This document shows, one piece after another, positions 20,457 to 33,560 of a stretch of 61,400 nt of DNA; position 1 is the first letter of the stretch; every line of letters starts with the position of its first letter. Both the position numbers and the translations under genes were made by a program. The notes under the pieces are model-generated. The model ran no database searches. It was not told where the DNA came from and saw nothing but the letters and a program-made list of their open reading frames with translations. This DNA is from Actinomycetota bacterium (lineage in GTDB: Bacteria; Actinomycetota; Rubrobacteria; Rubrobacterales; Rubrobacteraceae), in contig SIRX01000146.1 of the NCBI GenBank assembly GCA_004563715.1, positions 1 through 61,400 on the forward strand. Reading direction: 5' to 3'.

Positions 20457-20586
20457 GCATCAAGGGCGCCAACGGGTTCGTCAGTCGTGGCTGGTGATCA
20501 GGCTATCCGTCGGGTAAAACCGGCCGGATCATCTATAATCCACCCAGGGACGCGTACCGGATTCCAGAGAAGAGGGTGCAGAGAAC

Positions 20587-23496
<2,910 letters not shown>

Positions 23497-23521
23497 AACA
23501 AAGTCTGGAGGGGAGGAGCCC

Positions 23522-24472
23522 GTGAAGGTACTCGTCACCCGCGAGATCCCCGAGGCCGGGCTCCGCCGCCTCGAAGGCTTCGACGTGACCGTTCTTTCCG
23601 AGGAGCCGCCGGAGAGAGCAGACCTCCTCGAAGCCGTCCGCGGCGCCCACGGCATCCTCTCGGTCCTCACCGAGAAGATAGACGCCGAGGTCCTGGACGC
23701 CGCTGGCGAGGACCTCGAGGTCGTAGCCAACATGGCCGTCGGCTACGACAACATAGACGTAGAGGCCGCGGAGGAGCGCGGCGTGGCCGTCACCAACACC
23801 CCCGGCGTCCTGGACGAGACCACCGCCGACACCGCCTTTATGCTGCTGCTCGCCGCCGCCCGGCGTCTCGGCGAGGGCGAGCGTCTCATCCGCTCCGGCA
23901 ACTGGCACGCCTGGGGGCCCAAGCAACTCACCGGCCCCGACGTGTGGGGCAAGACTTTGGGCATAATCGGCTTCGGCCGCATCGGGCAGGCCGTCGCCTG
24001 GCGGGCGAAGGGTTTCGGCATGGAGGTCCTGTACACCGCCCGCTCCCGCAAGGAAGACGCCGAGAGAGAGCTGGACGCGAAGCTCCGGGACCTGGACGAC
24101 CTGCTCCGGGAGAGCGACTTCGTCTCCATCCACACCCCGCTGACCGACGAGACCCATCACCTCATAGGTGAGAAGGAGTTCTCCCTCATGAAGCCCACCG
24201 CCGTCCTCGTCAACACCTCGCGCGGCCCCGTGGTGGACGAGGCGGCCCTGGCGGAAGCCCTCGCGCAGAAGCGCATCTTCGCCGCCGGCCTCGACGTGTA
24301 CGAGGAGGAGCCGAAGGTCCACTCGAAGTTCCTTGAACTCGAAAACGTCGTCCTCGCGCCGCACATCGGCAGCGCCTCCATCGAGACCCGCAACCGGATG
24401 GCGGAGATTGCGGCGCAGAACCTGCGGGCGGTGCTGGAGGGTAGGGAGCCGGAGAACCCGGTAGAAGGCTAG
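23522..24472 (+). CDS. D-isomer 2-hydroxyacid dehydrogenase (glyoxylate/hydroxypyruvate reductase type)
   Basis: GKTLGIIGFGRIGQAVAWRAKGFGM, VNTSRGPVVDEAAL. Confidence 0.9.
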   Translation: MKVLVTREIPEAGLRRLEGFDVTVLSEEPPERADLLEAVRGAHGILSVLTEKIDAEVLDAAGEDLEVVANMAVGYDNIDVEAAEERGVAVTNTPGVLDETTADTAFMLLLAAARRLGEGERLIRSGNWHAWGPKQLTGPDVWGKTLGIIGFGRIGQAVAWRAKGFGMEVLYTARSRKEDAERELDAKLRDLDDLLRESDFVSIHTPLTDETHHLIGEKEFSLMKPTAVLVNTSRGPVVDEAALAEALAQKRIFAAGLDVYEEEPKVHSKFLELENVVLAPHIGSASIETRNRMAEIAAQNLRAVLEGREPENPVEG

Positions 24473-24481
24473 GGAGGCCAT

Positions 24482-25270
24482 TTGACTACAGAGCACCGCG
24501 TCGCCCTCGTGACCGGCGCCGCCCGGGGTATCGGGCGCCGGATAGCCCTCACGCTAGCCGGACGCGGCTACGCGGTCATCGCGAACGACCTCGAAGCGCC
24601 GGAGGCTACCGTAGAAGAGCTGCGCCGGGCCGGAGCGCGAGCCCTTTCCGTGCCCGGCGACGTCTCGGACGAGGCTTCGGTGCGGGAGACGGTCCGCCGG
24701 GTGCTGGACGAGTTCGGGCGGGTGGACGTGCTGGTGAACAACGCCGGCATCAGCCTGCTACGGCCGGCCGAGGAGACCACCGCTGGCGAGTGGCGGCGGG
24801 TGTTGGAGATAAACCTTACCGGGCCGTTCCTCATGTGCCGGGAGTTCGGCAAGCTGATGCTGGAGCAGGGCTCGGGGAGCATCGTGAACGTCAGCTCGGT
24901 CGCCGGGCTTCTCGGCGTCGCGGACCGGGCGGCCTACAACGCGAGCAAACACGGCCTGATCGGCCTGACGCGCACCCTGGCCGCCGAGTGGGGCGGGCGG
25001 GGCGTCCGCTGCAACGCCGTGTGCCCCGGCTGGGTAAAAACCGAGATGGACGAGGAAGACCAGTCATCCGGCGGTTACACCGACGTGGACATCGAGGGCC
25101 GCACCCCTATGGGCCGCTTCGCGACGCCCGAAGACGTCGCCGCCGCCGTGGCTTTCCTGGCCGACCCGCGGCAGAGCGGCTACGTCAACGGCCACACCCT
25201 CTCCGTGGACGGCGGATGGTTCGCCGACGGGAGCTGGGAGAGCCTGCGCCACCGCAAGCAGTCTTACTGA
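24482..25270 (+). CDS. SDR family oxidoreductase
   Basis: VTGAARGIGRRIA, NNAGIS, YNASKHGLIGLTRTLA. Confidence 0.9.
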   Translation: MTTEHRVALVTGAARGIGRRIALTLAGRGYAVIANDLEAPEATVEELRRAGARALSVPGDVSDEASVRETVRRVLDEFGRVDVLVNNAGISLLRPAEETTAGEWRRVLEINLTGPFLMCREFGKLMLEQGSGSIVNVSSVAGLLGVADRAAYNASKHGLIGLTRTLAAEWGGRGVRCNAVCPGWVKTEMDEEDQSSGGYTDVDIEGRTPMGRFATPEDVAAAVAFLADPRQSGYVNGHTLSVDGGWFADGSWESLRHRKQSY

Positions 25271-25309
25271 ATTGATGCTTTGATACGAAGCAGGGTCCGG
25301 GAGTTACTT

Positions 25310-25999
25310 CTAGGTCTGTCCGGTGTGCTCCCGGACGAAGACGGAGCTGGCGAGGGCTTCACCGAAGCTGTGTGACTCGCCGCCCTCGTCTTCGACGGTC
25401 GTCACGGAGTCCAGCTCTCTTACCTCCCGCACGGTCAGAAGCCGTCCAGGAACCAGCCCGCGCTCCCCGAGGTAGTCGAGTGCCGAGGCGTCTTCGTCGC
25501 TGACCTTGAAGATGCGGACCCGCTGGCCGGCCTGCGCCTCGCTGAGCGGGAACGAGACGTCCGGTTCCAGCACGCCCTCCGCCGTTGGTATGGGCTCCCC
25601 GTGCGGGTCCTGGTCCGGATGCCCGAGAAACTCCGCCAGCCGCTGGGTAAACGCGTCGGAGACGGCGTGCTCCAACCGCTCGGCCTCCTCGTGGACCTCC
25701 TCCCAGGAGTACCCGAGGTGCTCCAGCAGGAAAGTCTCGATCAGGCGGTGCCGCCGCACCAGCCGCAGCGCCTCCTCTCGCCCCCGCTCGGTCAACGACG
25801 CCCCCCGGTAACGCTCGTGTACCACGAGACCCTGCTCCTGCAAACGTCCCAGCATGTTCGTCACCGACGCTGGCGCCACTGAGAGCCGGACGGAGATCTC
25901 CTTGGTCGAGGCCGACCCCGTGCCCGCGATCGTCCATATGGCCTTTAGATAGTCGCCTATCGAGGAGGAGAGAGGTGCTGTCGGCGTGGAGTCCCGCAT
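25310..25999 (-). CDS. DtxR/MntR-family metal-dependent transcriptional regulator
   Basis: DYLKAIWTIAGTGSASTKEISVRLSVAPASVTNMLGRLQEQGLVVHERYRGASLTERG; SH3-like FeoA C-terminus. Confidence 0.92.
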   Translation of the reverse strand: MRDSTPTAPLSSSIGDYLKAIWTIAGTGSASTKEISVRLSVAPASVTNMLGRLQEQGLVVHERYRGASLTERGREEALRLVRRHRLIETFLLEHLGYSWEEVHEEAERLEHAVSDAFTQRLAEFLGHPDQDPHGEPIPTAEGVLEPDVSFPLSEAQAGQRVRIFKVSDEDASALDYLGERGLVPGRLLTVREVRELDSVTTVEDEGGESHSFGEALASSVFVREHTGQT

Positions 26000-26102
26000 G
26001 CCACCGGCATCTTAGCACACCGGCGCATCCAGCCCGCCCCAGACGTTTGGCCACCATGCGACGAAGCTCTTGGTGGTCCGAAAAACAAATTTGCATAAAG
26101 CC

Positions 26103-26132
26103 TTGACATAATTTAGGTTAAACTAATAATAT
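26103..26132 (+). promoter_or_regulatory. Promoter (TTGACA ... TAATAT) containing DtxR/MntR-like box TTAGGTTAAACTAA
   Basis: Box at 26113-26126 is a 12/14 palindrome lying between -35-like and -10-like hexamers (18-nt spacer). Confidence 0.65.
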
Positions 26133-26168
26133 GGGTTAACGAAGATCGCAAACGTGCGGAGGGAGACT

Positions 26169-27164
26169 ATGAGCTTCCGGTTGAAGAGCAAGTCGAAAAC
26201 TGGTTCAGAGGGTTCGAGGCGCTTTGGTTGGCGGCGCTGGCTGGCGGCGGGCCTCGTGGGGGCTCTGGCGGTGTTTCTGGTGGCGGGTTGCGGTGAGGGG
26301 CCGGGTGAGGCGGGGGCTGTCGAGGGAACGGTCGAGGCGACGACTACGACGACCATGATCACGGACCTGGTCGAGCAGGTCGGTGGTGAGCACGTGGAGG
26401 TCACCGGGCTGATGGGGCCGGGCGTGGACCCGCACACCTACCGGGCGAGCCAGAGCGACGTGGCGGCTCTGACGGAGGCGGACGTCGTCTTCTACAACGG
26501 GCTCTTCCTGGAGGGGCAGATGCAGGACCTCTTCGTGGACGTGGCCGAGCAGACCTCCACCGTCCGGGTAACGGAGGCGGTGCCCGAGGAGCGGCTCCTG
26601 GAGAGCGAGGATTACGAGGGGCAGTTCGACCCGCACGTCTGGTTCGACGTCTCGATGTGGCAGATGACCATAGACCCGGTCGTCGAGCAGCTCTCCGAGC
26701 TCAAGCCCGACGCTGCGGAGGACTTCGAGCGGCGCGGCGAGGAGTACCGGCAGGAGCTCGAGGAGCTCGACGCGGAGGTGCGGGAGAGGATCTCCTCCAT
26801 CCCCGAGGAGGACCGGATGCTCGTGACCGCTCACGACGCCTTCCGGTACTTCGGCGAAGCGTACGGCATGGAGGTCGTAGGCGTCGAGGGCATCAGCACC
26901 GAGGGCGAGGCCGGAGCCGGAGACATCCGGGAGGTCGTGGACTTCGTGGTCGAGAAGGAGGTGCCGGCCATCTTCGTCGAGGGCAGCGTGCCGCCGCAGA
27001 ACATAGAGGCCGTGCAGGCCGCTGCCCGGGACCGGGGCTGGGACGTGCAGGTCGCCGACGAGGAGCTCTACTCCGACGCCGGCGGCCCGGAGGGCAGTGG
27101 CGCCGAGACCTACACCGGCATGGTGCGGGCCAACGTAGAGACCATCGTGGAGGCGTTGTCGTAG
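26169..27164 (+). CDS. Metal (Mn/Zn/Fe) ABC transporter substrate-binding lipoprotein (ZnuA/MntA-type)
   Basis: VAGC lipobox, VTGLMGPGVDPHTYRASQSDV, DPHVWFDVSMW, TAHDAFRYFGEAYGMEVVGVEGISTEGEAG. Confidence 0.92.
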   Translation: MSFRLKSKSKTGSEGSRRFGWRRWLAAGLVGALAVFLVAGCGEGPGEAGAVEGTVEATTTTTMITDLVEQVGGEHVEVTGLMGPGVDPHTYRASQSDVAALTEADVVFYNGLFLEGQMQDLFVDVAEQTSTVRVTEAVPEERLLESEDYEGQFDPHVWFDVSMWQMTIDPVVEQLSELKPDAAEDFERRGEEYRQELEELDAEVRERISSIPEEDRMLVTAHDAFRYFGEAYGMEVVGVEGISTEGEAGAGDIREVVDFVVEKEVPAIFVEGSVPPQNIEAVQAAARDRGWDVQVADEELYSDAGGPEGSGAETYTGMVRANVETIVEALS

Positions 27165-27165
27165 A

Positions 27166-27948
27166 ATGAAGCCCGTCTTGAAGCCTGGCAGAGAGAGAGC
27201 CGCGGTCGTGGCCCCGGACGCTACTCCCCTGGAGGTCCGGGGCCTCACGGCCGCTTACCGGGAGAAGCCCGTCCTCTGGGACGTGAGCTTCCACGTGCCC
27301 GAGGGACAGCTCGTCGGGATCATCGGTCCCAACGGGGCGGGCAAGACGACCCTGCTGAAGGTGGTGATGGGTCTCATGCAGCCTGCCGCCGGGAGGGTGC
27401 GGGTCTTCGGCCAGAGCTTCCAGAAGGCCCGCCGCTACGTCGGCTATGTGCCCCAGCGTGGCAGCGTGGACTGGGACTTCCCCACCGACGCCCTCGACGT
27501 GGTGCAGATGGGGCTCTACGGGAAGCTCGGCTGGTTCCGCCGGCCCGGGAAGAAGGAGCGGCGCGTCGCGGAGGAGTGTCTGGAGAAGGTCGGGATGGGG
27601 GCGTTCGCGCACCGCCAGATCTCCCAGCTCTCCGGCGGCCAGCAGCAGCGGGTCTTTCTGGCCCGGGCGCTGGCCCAGGACGCCCGGCTCTACCTCATGG
27701 ACGAGCCGTTCGCCGGGGTGGACTACACGACCGAGCGGGCCATCGTGGGCCTGCTGCGCGAGCTCAAGGCCCAGGGCCGGACGGTCGTCGCCGTCCACCA
27801 CGACCTCGGGACCGCCGCCGAGTACTTCGACCGGATCGTCATCCTCAACCGCCACCTCATAGCCGAAGGCCCGGTAGGGCGGGCGCTCACCCGCGAGAAC
27901 CTCGAAGCAGCTTACGGCGGCAGCGGGGCCTTTATCGGCGACCGGTAG
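27166..27948 (+). CDS. Metal ABC transporter ATP-binding protein
   Basis: [65 protein letters not shown]. Confidence 0.92.
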   Translation: MKPVLKPGRERAAVVAPDATPLEVRGLTAAYREKPVLWDVSFHVPEGQLVGIIGPNGAGKTTLLKVVMGLMQPAAGRVRVFGQSFQKARRYVGYVPQRGSVDWDFPTDALDVVQMGLYGKLGWFRRPGKKERRVAEECLEKVGMGAFAHRQISQLSGGQQQRVFLARALAQDARLYLMDEPFAGVDYTTERAIVGLLRELKAQGRTVVAVHHDLGTAAEYFDRIVILNRHLIAEGPVGRALTRENLEAAYGGSGAFIGDR

Positions 27949-27954
27949 GAGAAG

Positions 27955-28863
27955 ATGTTCGAGGTACTCTCGGCCGTCCTCTTCGACTATACCGTGCGCA
28001 ACATCGCGCTCGGCTCGGCCATACTCGGGGTGGCCGGAGGCGTGCTGGGGTGCTTCGCCGTGCTGCGGCGGCAGAGCCTGCTGGGCGACGCGCTAGCACA
28101 CGCCACCCTGCCGGGCATCTGCGTGGTCTTCATGCTCACCCAGACGCGGGTCTCCCTCTGGCTCCTGCTCGGGGCGGGGCTCTCGGCGTGGCTCGGCGCG
28201 CTCGCCATACTCGCCGTGGTGCGCGGGACGCGCATCAAGCAGGACGCCGCGCTCGGGATAGTGCTCTCGGTCTTCTTCGGCGCGGGGGTGGTGCTGCTCA
28301 CGCTCATCCAGCAGACCGGGGCCGCGGGACAGAGCGGGATCGACCGGTTCCTCTTCGGGCAGGCGGCCAGCCTCATCCGCAGCGACGTGATCACTATGGG
28401 GGCGCTCGCCGGGGCCGCGCTGCTGGTAGTCGGCGTGTTCTACAAGGAGTTCAAGCTGCTCACCTTCGACGGGCCGTTCGCCGCGAGCCTCGGCTTCCCC
28501 GTGCGGGCGCTCGACGTGTTGCTCACCTCCCTGATAGTCGTCGCCGTGATAGTCGGCATCCAGGCGGTCGGCGTGATCCTGATGGCGGCCATGCTCATCA
28601 CGCCCGCCGCGGCCGCCCGGCAGTGGACCGACCGGCTCCCGGCCATGATCCTCATCTCCGCCCTGTTCGGGGCGGGTAGCGGGGTGGCGGGCGCGCTCGT
28701 CAGCGCCCTGGGGCCGAACCTGCCCACGGGGCCCCTGATCGTGCTGATCGCCACCGGCGTCTTCCTCCTCTCGCTCCTCTTCGGCGCGAGCCGCGGCCTC
28801 CTGTGGAGCCAACTGCGGGAGCGGCGCAACCGGGCGGCGGCCCTGAGCGGGGGCGGGGCGTGA
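27955..28863 (+). CDS. Metal ABC transporter permease (ABC-3 family)
   Basis: LRRQSLLGDALAHATLPGICVVFM and repeated TM helices. Confidence 0.9.
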   Translation: MFEVLSAVLFDYTVRNIALGSAILGVAGGVLGCFAVLRRQSLLGDALAHATLPGICVVFMLTQTRVSLWLLLGAGLSAWLGALAILAVVRGTRIKQDAALGIVLSVFFGAGVVLLTLIQQTGAAGQSGIDRFLFGQAASLIRSDVITMGALAGAALLVVGVFYKEFKLLTFDGPFAASLGFPVRALDVLLTSLIVVAVIVGIQAVGVILMAAMLITPAAAARQWTDRLPAMILISALFGAGSGVAGALVSALGPNLPTGPLIVLIATGVFLLSLLFGASRGLLWSQLRERRNRAAALSGGGA

Positions 28864-29954
28864 GCGCGGGCTTCGTCATCATCGTGACCGGGATACTGGT
28901 CGCCGTGCCGTGCGCCGTGCTCGGGACGCTGCTGGTGCTGCGGCAGATGGCGATGGTCGGGGACGCCATAAGCCACGCGGTGCTGCCGGGGATAGTGTTG
29001 GCCTTCTTCCTCTCCGGGTCGCTCGGGCCGCTCGCGGCGCTGGTAGGGGCCGGGGCCTTCGGGCTGCTCACGGCGGTCTTTATCGAGGCGCTGCGGAGCA
29101 CGGGGCGGGTCAAGGAAGACTCCTCCATCGGCATCGTCTTCACCGCGCTCTTCGCGCTGGGGGCGTTCTTGATCTCCCGCTACGCCGGCAACGTCCACCT
29201 CGACCTCGAGCACGTGCTCTACGGGGAGATAGCCTTCGCGCCGCTCAACACGCTCGTCGTGGGGGGCGTAGACCTCGGGCCGCGCACGTTCTGGACGCTC
29301 GGGATAGTGACGGTGCTGGCTCTGGGGCTCGTGCTGCTGCTGTACAAAGAGCTGAAGGTCTCGACCTTCGACCCCGGGCTCGCCGTGGCCCTCGGGCTGG
29401 CTCCGGGGGTGGTGCACTACCTGCTCATGGGAGCGGTCTCGGTCACGGTGGTCGGGGCGTTTGATGCGGTCGGCGCCATCCTGGTGGTGGCCTTCCTGAT
29501 CGCGCCGCCCGCCACCGCCTACCTGCTCACCGAGCGCCTCTCTTACATGATGGTCCTCGCGGTGGCGGTGGGGGTAGTCTCGGCGGTGGCCGGTTACTAC
29601 CTGGCGTACGCCGCCAACGTCTCGATAGCCGGCGCGATGGCCGTGGCCGCCGGGGCGCTCTTCGCCACCGCCGTCCTGGCCTCTCCGACGCACGGGGTCC
29701 TGGCTAACGCCGCGCGCCGCCGCCGCAACCGGCGCTCTTTCGCCCGCGGGCTGCTGCTCGCCGGTCTCTCGCGTTCGCGGCGGAGCACCGAGCACGATCT
29801 GGCGCACCACCTCGGCTGGGATGGCGAGCGGGTCTCAACGGTTCTCCGGGCTGCCCGGTCCGGTGGCTTCGTGCTCCAGACCGGGAACGGGGAGGTAGTC
29901 CTTACCCGCAAGGGCCAGGAAGCCGTCGAGAATCTCTCCAGAGCCCTCCGGTAG
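28860..29954 (+). CDS. Metal ABC transporter permease with C-terminal winged-helix-like domain
   Basis: GTG start overlaps upstream stop; permease core to ~29690, then RRSTEHDLAHHLGWDGERVSTVLRAARSGGFVLQTGNGEVVLTRKGQEAVENL. Confidence 0.85.
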   Translation: MSAGFVIIVTGILVAVPCAVLGTLLVLRQMAMVGDAISHAVLPGIVLAFFLSGSLGPLAALVGAGAFGLLTAVFIEALRSTGRVKEDSSIGIVFTALFALGAFLISRYAGNVHLDLEHVLYGEIAFAPLNTLVVGGVDLGPRTFWTLGIVTVLALGLVLLLYKELKVSTFDPGLAVALGLAPGVVHYLLMGAVSVTVVGAFDAVGAILVVAFLIAPPATAYLLTERLSYMMVLAVAVGVVSAVAGYYLAYAANVSIAGAMAVAAGALFATAVLASPTHGVLANAARRRRNRRSFARGLLLAGLSRSRRSTEHDLAHHLGWDGERVSTVLRAARSGGFVLQTGNGEVVLTRKGQEAVENLSRALR

Positions 29955-30108
29955 AACCAGGGGTCTACTCCCCGAACCAGTCAGATAAAAGGCTGGCTCG
30001 CGGCTGACGAGGTTCGTTCGCTTTCCGGTCGGGTTGCATCGTGCTATCAATTAGGGTCGTGCGTGATTCGGACCCAACACCAGACCGGCCGCCAGCGGAT
30101 GGGCCGCG

Positions 30109-30930
30109 TTGATCGACCTCTTTGCGGGCCTGCCACCGGTCTTACAGGCGTTTATAGCCACGTTGTTTACGTGGGGAATGACCGCGGCCGGGGCGGCGTT
30201 GGTCTTCGGCACCAAGAACGTTCCGCGCAAGCTCCTGGACGCCATGCTGGGCTTCGCGGCGGGGGTCATGATCGCCGCGAGCTTCTGGTCGCTTCTGGCG
30301 CCAGCGATAGAGCTCTCCCGGGACCGGGCGCTGCCGGTGTGGATGCCGCCGGTGATCGGGTTTCTCGCCGGCGGTGTCTTCCTGCGGCTCCTGGACCGGC
30401 TGCTGCCGCACCTGCACCCCGGGATGAAGATGTCGGAGGCGGAGGGCCCCCACACGAGCTGGCGGCGCAGCGTGCTGCTTGTCTCCGCCATAACGCTGCA
30501 CAACATCCCCGAGGGCCTGGCCATCGGGGTGTCTTTCGGGGCGGTGGGGCTCGGCATCGCCGAGGGCGTACCCGGGGCCACACTCGGGGCTGCTGTCGCC
30601 CTGTCCATCGGCATCGGGCTGCAGAACTTCCCCGAGGGCACCGCGGTCTCCATGCCGCTCCGGCGCGACGGCATGAGCCGTGGCAAGAGCTTTTTCTACG
30701 GCCAACTCTCGGGCGTGGTCGAGCCCATCTCGGCGGTCATCGGGGCGGCGGCGGTGATCGTCGCCCAGCCCATACTGCCCTACGCCCTGGCGTTCGCCGC
30801 CGGGGCCATGATCTTCGTCGTCGCCGAGGAGCTCGTCCCGGAGGCCAAGCGCGGCAGCCCGGACATCGCCGCCATGTCCCTGATGGTTGGCTTCGCCGTG
30901 ATGATGACGCTCGACGTAGCCCTCGCCTGA
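30109..30930 (+). CDS. ZIP family metal transporter
   Basis: [14 protein letters not shown] and [15 protein letters not shown] motifs. Confidence 0.9.
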   Translation: MIDLFAGLPPVLQAFIATLFTWGMTAAGAALVFGTKNVPRKLLDAMLGFAAGVMIAASFWSLLAPAIELSRDRALPVWMPPVIGFLAGGVFLRLLDRLLPHLHPGMKMSEAEGPHTSWRRSVLLVSAITLHNIPEGLAIGVSFGAVGLGIAEGVPGATLGAAVALSIGIGLQNFPEGTAVSMPLRRDGMSRGKSFFYGQLSGVVEPISAVIGAAAVIVAQPILPYALAFAAGAMIFVVAEELVPEAKRGSPDIAAMSLMVGFAVMMTLDVALA

Positions 30931-30970
30931 TAGCCCACCCGACGCCTGCTGCTATATACTTCCCCGTGCC

Positions 30971-32308
30971 TTGAGTGGTAACCCGTCATCCGGCTCCTCC
31001 GAAACCCGGGACGGCGGCCGGGCCTCGGGGCTCGCGGTGTGGTCGTGGGTACTATACGACTTCTCGAACACCATCTTCTCTATCAGCATTTTGAGCTTCT
31101 TTTTCCCGGTGTGGCTCGGGGAGGAGCTCGGGGCCGGGGCGGACGTCTTCAACTACGCCACGGCGGCGGGCGCCCTCCTGGTGATACTGGCCGCCCCCTT
31201 TCTCGGCGCGGTGGCGGACCTCCGGCAGCGCCGGATGCCCTACATGGTCCTGCTGACCCTCCTGGCGGTCGCCCTGACCGCCGGCCTGGAGTTCGCCGGC
31301 GGCGTGGCGGCGGTTGTAGCCTTATTCATAGCGGCGAACTTCGCCTACCAGTCGGCGCTGATCTTCTACAACGCCCTCTTGCCCGCCGCCGCCGCCGGGA
31401 GGGGGGCCGGAAAGGTCAGCGGTTACGGGGTCGCCGCCGGGTACGTCGGCACGATCTTCGCCCTCCTGTTCCTGACCCTTTTCGTCACCGAGGCCGAGGC
31501 CGTGCGCTCCCTGCTCGGGCCTCTGGGTGGCTGGATCGAGACCGGCGCTCAGCGCAGCTCTAACGCCTTCGTGCCGACGGCCGTTCTGTACCTGCTCTTC
31601 AGCCTGCCGGCCTTCTTCTTCGTGCCGGACCGGGCGGTGCGGCCGCCGCGGCGGGTGAGCCCGGTCTCTGTATACCGGGACGTCTACGCCACGATAAAGA
31701 ACATCCGCGGCTACGCCGGGCTCGGGACGTTCATCATCGCCACGGCGCTCTACACCGACGCGGCCAACACCGCGGTCTCCAACATGGCGCTCTACGGCCA
31801 GCAGGTCTTCGGGATGGATAGCGGCGCTATCCGCAACCTGCTCCTGTTCTCGACCGTCTTCGCCGCCGTCGGCTCTGTGGGCTTCGGCTTCGCCACGGAC
31901 CGCGCCGGGCCGAAAAGGACGCTTATGGTGGTGCTCGTCCTCTGGCTCGGGGCCATCGTGCTCGCGGTGGTGGCCGTCGCGCCTTGGATGCTGCTGCTCG
32001 CCGGCCCGCTCGTGGGCATCGCGCTCGGCGCCACCTGGACCGTCAGCCGGGTCATGCTCGTCGCCCTCTCGCCGCCGGAGAAGCTCGGCGAGTTCTTCGG
32101 GCTCTACGCCCTCTCGCAGAAGCTCTCCGCCGTGGTGGGACCGGCGATGACGGGGTTCCTGATCGGGGCTTTCGAGGGGTACGGTACGGGTGTCTCCTAC
32201 AGGATCGCCATCAGCTCGCTGGTCGTTACCATGCTCCTGAGCATCTTCTTTCTCTCTCGCGTCCCCGACGCCCGCCCCGATCCGAAAGTGGAGCGGTATG
32301 CTCCCTGA
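30971..32308 (+). CDS. MFS transporter, UMF1/Atg22-like
   Basis: WVLYDFSNTIFSISILSFFFPVW, multi-TM topology. Confidence 0.85.
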   Translation: MSGNPSSGSSETRDGGRASGLAVWSWVLYDFSNTIFSISILSFFFPVWLGEELGAGADVFNYATAAGALLVILAAPFLGAVADLRQRRMPYMVLLTLLAVALTAGLEFAGGVAAVVALFIAANFAYQSALIFYNALLPAAAAGRGAGKVSGYGVAAGYVGTIFALLFLTLFVTEAEAVRSLLGPLGGWIETGAQRSSNAFVPTAVLYLLFSLPAFFFVPDRAVRPPRRVSPVSVYRDVYATIKNIRGYAGLGTFIIATALYTDAANTAVSNMALYGQQVFGMDSGAIRNLLLFSTVFAAVGSVGFGFATDRAGPKRTLMVVLVLWLGAIVLAVVAVAPWMLLLAGPLVGIALGATWTVSRVMLVALSPPEKLGEFFGLYALSQKLSAVVGPAMTGFLIGAFEGYGTGVSYRIAISSLVVTMLLSIFFLSRVPDARPDPKVERYAP

Positions 32309-32377
32309 TCGCGGAACCCGAGGGCCGTGTTGTACCATCCACCCCATAAGGAAAGAAGAGCGTGAGGAGGCGCCGCG

Positions 32378-33517
32378 ATGGGCCATGTAGTGATGCGGGG
32401 CCGCGTGGTTACGGACTATGAGGTTTGGGACGGCGCCGCGTTGCTCCTGGAGAACGGTTGCATCCAGGGGATGATACGAGACGGCGAGGCCCCGGAGAAC
32501 GCCGAGGTCCACGACTACGGAAGCTCCTTTCTGGTGCCGGGCTTTGTGGACCTGCAGGTAAACGGCTGTTTCGGGATAGACGTCTCCACGCGGCCCGAAC
32601 GCCTGCCGGAGCTCTCGGAGAAGCTGCCCGCCACGGGCACCACGGCCTACCTGCCCACCCTGATCTCCTCCCCCGAAAACCTCTACGAGCAGGCCCTGCC
32701 GAAGGTAGGTCTTGCTACGGCAAAATCTGTCTCCGGTGCGGAGGTGCTCGGGGCCCACCTCGAAGGACCGTTTTTGAGCCAGGAGAAGCGGGGCGCGCAT
32801 CCGCCAGCCTGCATCGTTCCACCGGACCCCGTGCTACTCGCGGAGCTTCTGGACCTCGGGCCCGTGCGGATGGTCACGTTGGCCCCGGAGCTGGAGGGGG
32901 CCGACGAGCTCGTGGACTTCGCCGCCGGGCGGGGGGTGGTCGTCTCGGCCGGCCACTCTGACGCCCCTTTCGAGGCCGCCTACGAGGCGTTCGACCGGCG
33001 GGTGGCCGGCGTCACGCACCTGTTCAACGCCATGAGCCCCATGCACCACCGGGCGCCGGGTCTTCCCGGGGCGGCCTTCGCCCACCCCCGGGTGGTCTGC
33101 GGCCTGATCTCCGACGGCCTCCACGTCCATCCGGAGATGGTGAACCTTGCGTTCCGCATGCTGGGCCCGGACCGAGTCTACCTCGTCACCGACGCCACCG
33201 CCGCGACCGGCATGGGGCCGGGCGAGTACGCCCTGGCGACCCGCAAGGTCTACCAGGACGCCAACATGGCGCGGCTCGGCAGCGGGTCGCTCGCGGGGAG
33301 CCTCTTGACCATGAGCGAGGCGTTCCAGAACGTGCTGGCCTTTACCGGCTGTACCCTCCCCGAGGCCGCCCGCATGGCCTCCACCACCCCCGCCCGGCTC
33401 GTCGGCGAGGGCCGGCGCAAGGGCCGCCTGGCTCCCGGATACGACGCCGACGTAACCGTCCTCGCCCCCGACCTCTCCCCCGAAGCCGTCTGGAGCCGGG
33501 GCCGGAGGGTCTACTAG
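32378..33517 (+). CDS. nagA: N-acetylglucosamine-6-phosphate deacetylase
   Basis: PGFVDLQVNGCFGIDVS, GAHLEGPFLSQEKRGAHP, GVTHLFNAMSPMHHRAPGL, LVTDATAATGMGPGEY. Confidence 0.92.
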   Translation: MGHVVMRGRVVTDYEVWDGAALLLENGCIQGMIRDGEAPENAEVHDYGSSFLVPGFVDLQVNGCFGIDVSTRPERLPELSEKLPATGTTAYLPTLISSPENLYEQALPKVGLATAKSVSGAEVLGAHLEGPFLSQEKRGAHPPACIVPPDPVLLAELLDLGPVRMVTLAPELEGADELVDFAAGRGVVVSAGHSDAPFEAAYEAFDRRVAGVTHLFNAMSPMHHRAPGLPGAAFAHPRVVCGLISDGLHVHPEMVNLAFRMLGPDRVYLVTDATAATGMGPGEYALATRKVYQDANMARLGSGSLAGSLLTMSEAFQNVLAFTGCTLPEAARMASTTPARLVGEGRRKGRLAPGYDADVTVLAPDLSPEAVWSRGRRVY

Positions 33518-33560
33518 AATTCGGGCCGGAGGAAAACCCGAGAGGAACGGAGGCCGGAAC

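Noticed and set aside
28440-29810. 456-aa minus-strand ORF antisense to the metal permease
   Set aside because: Highly charged low-complexity shadow ORF opposite a clear membrane protein.
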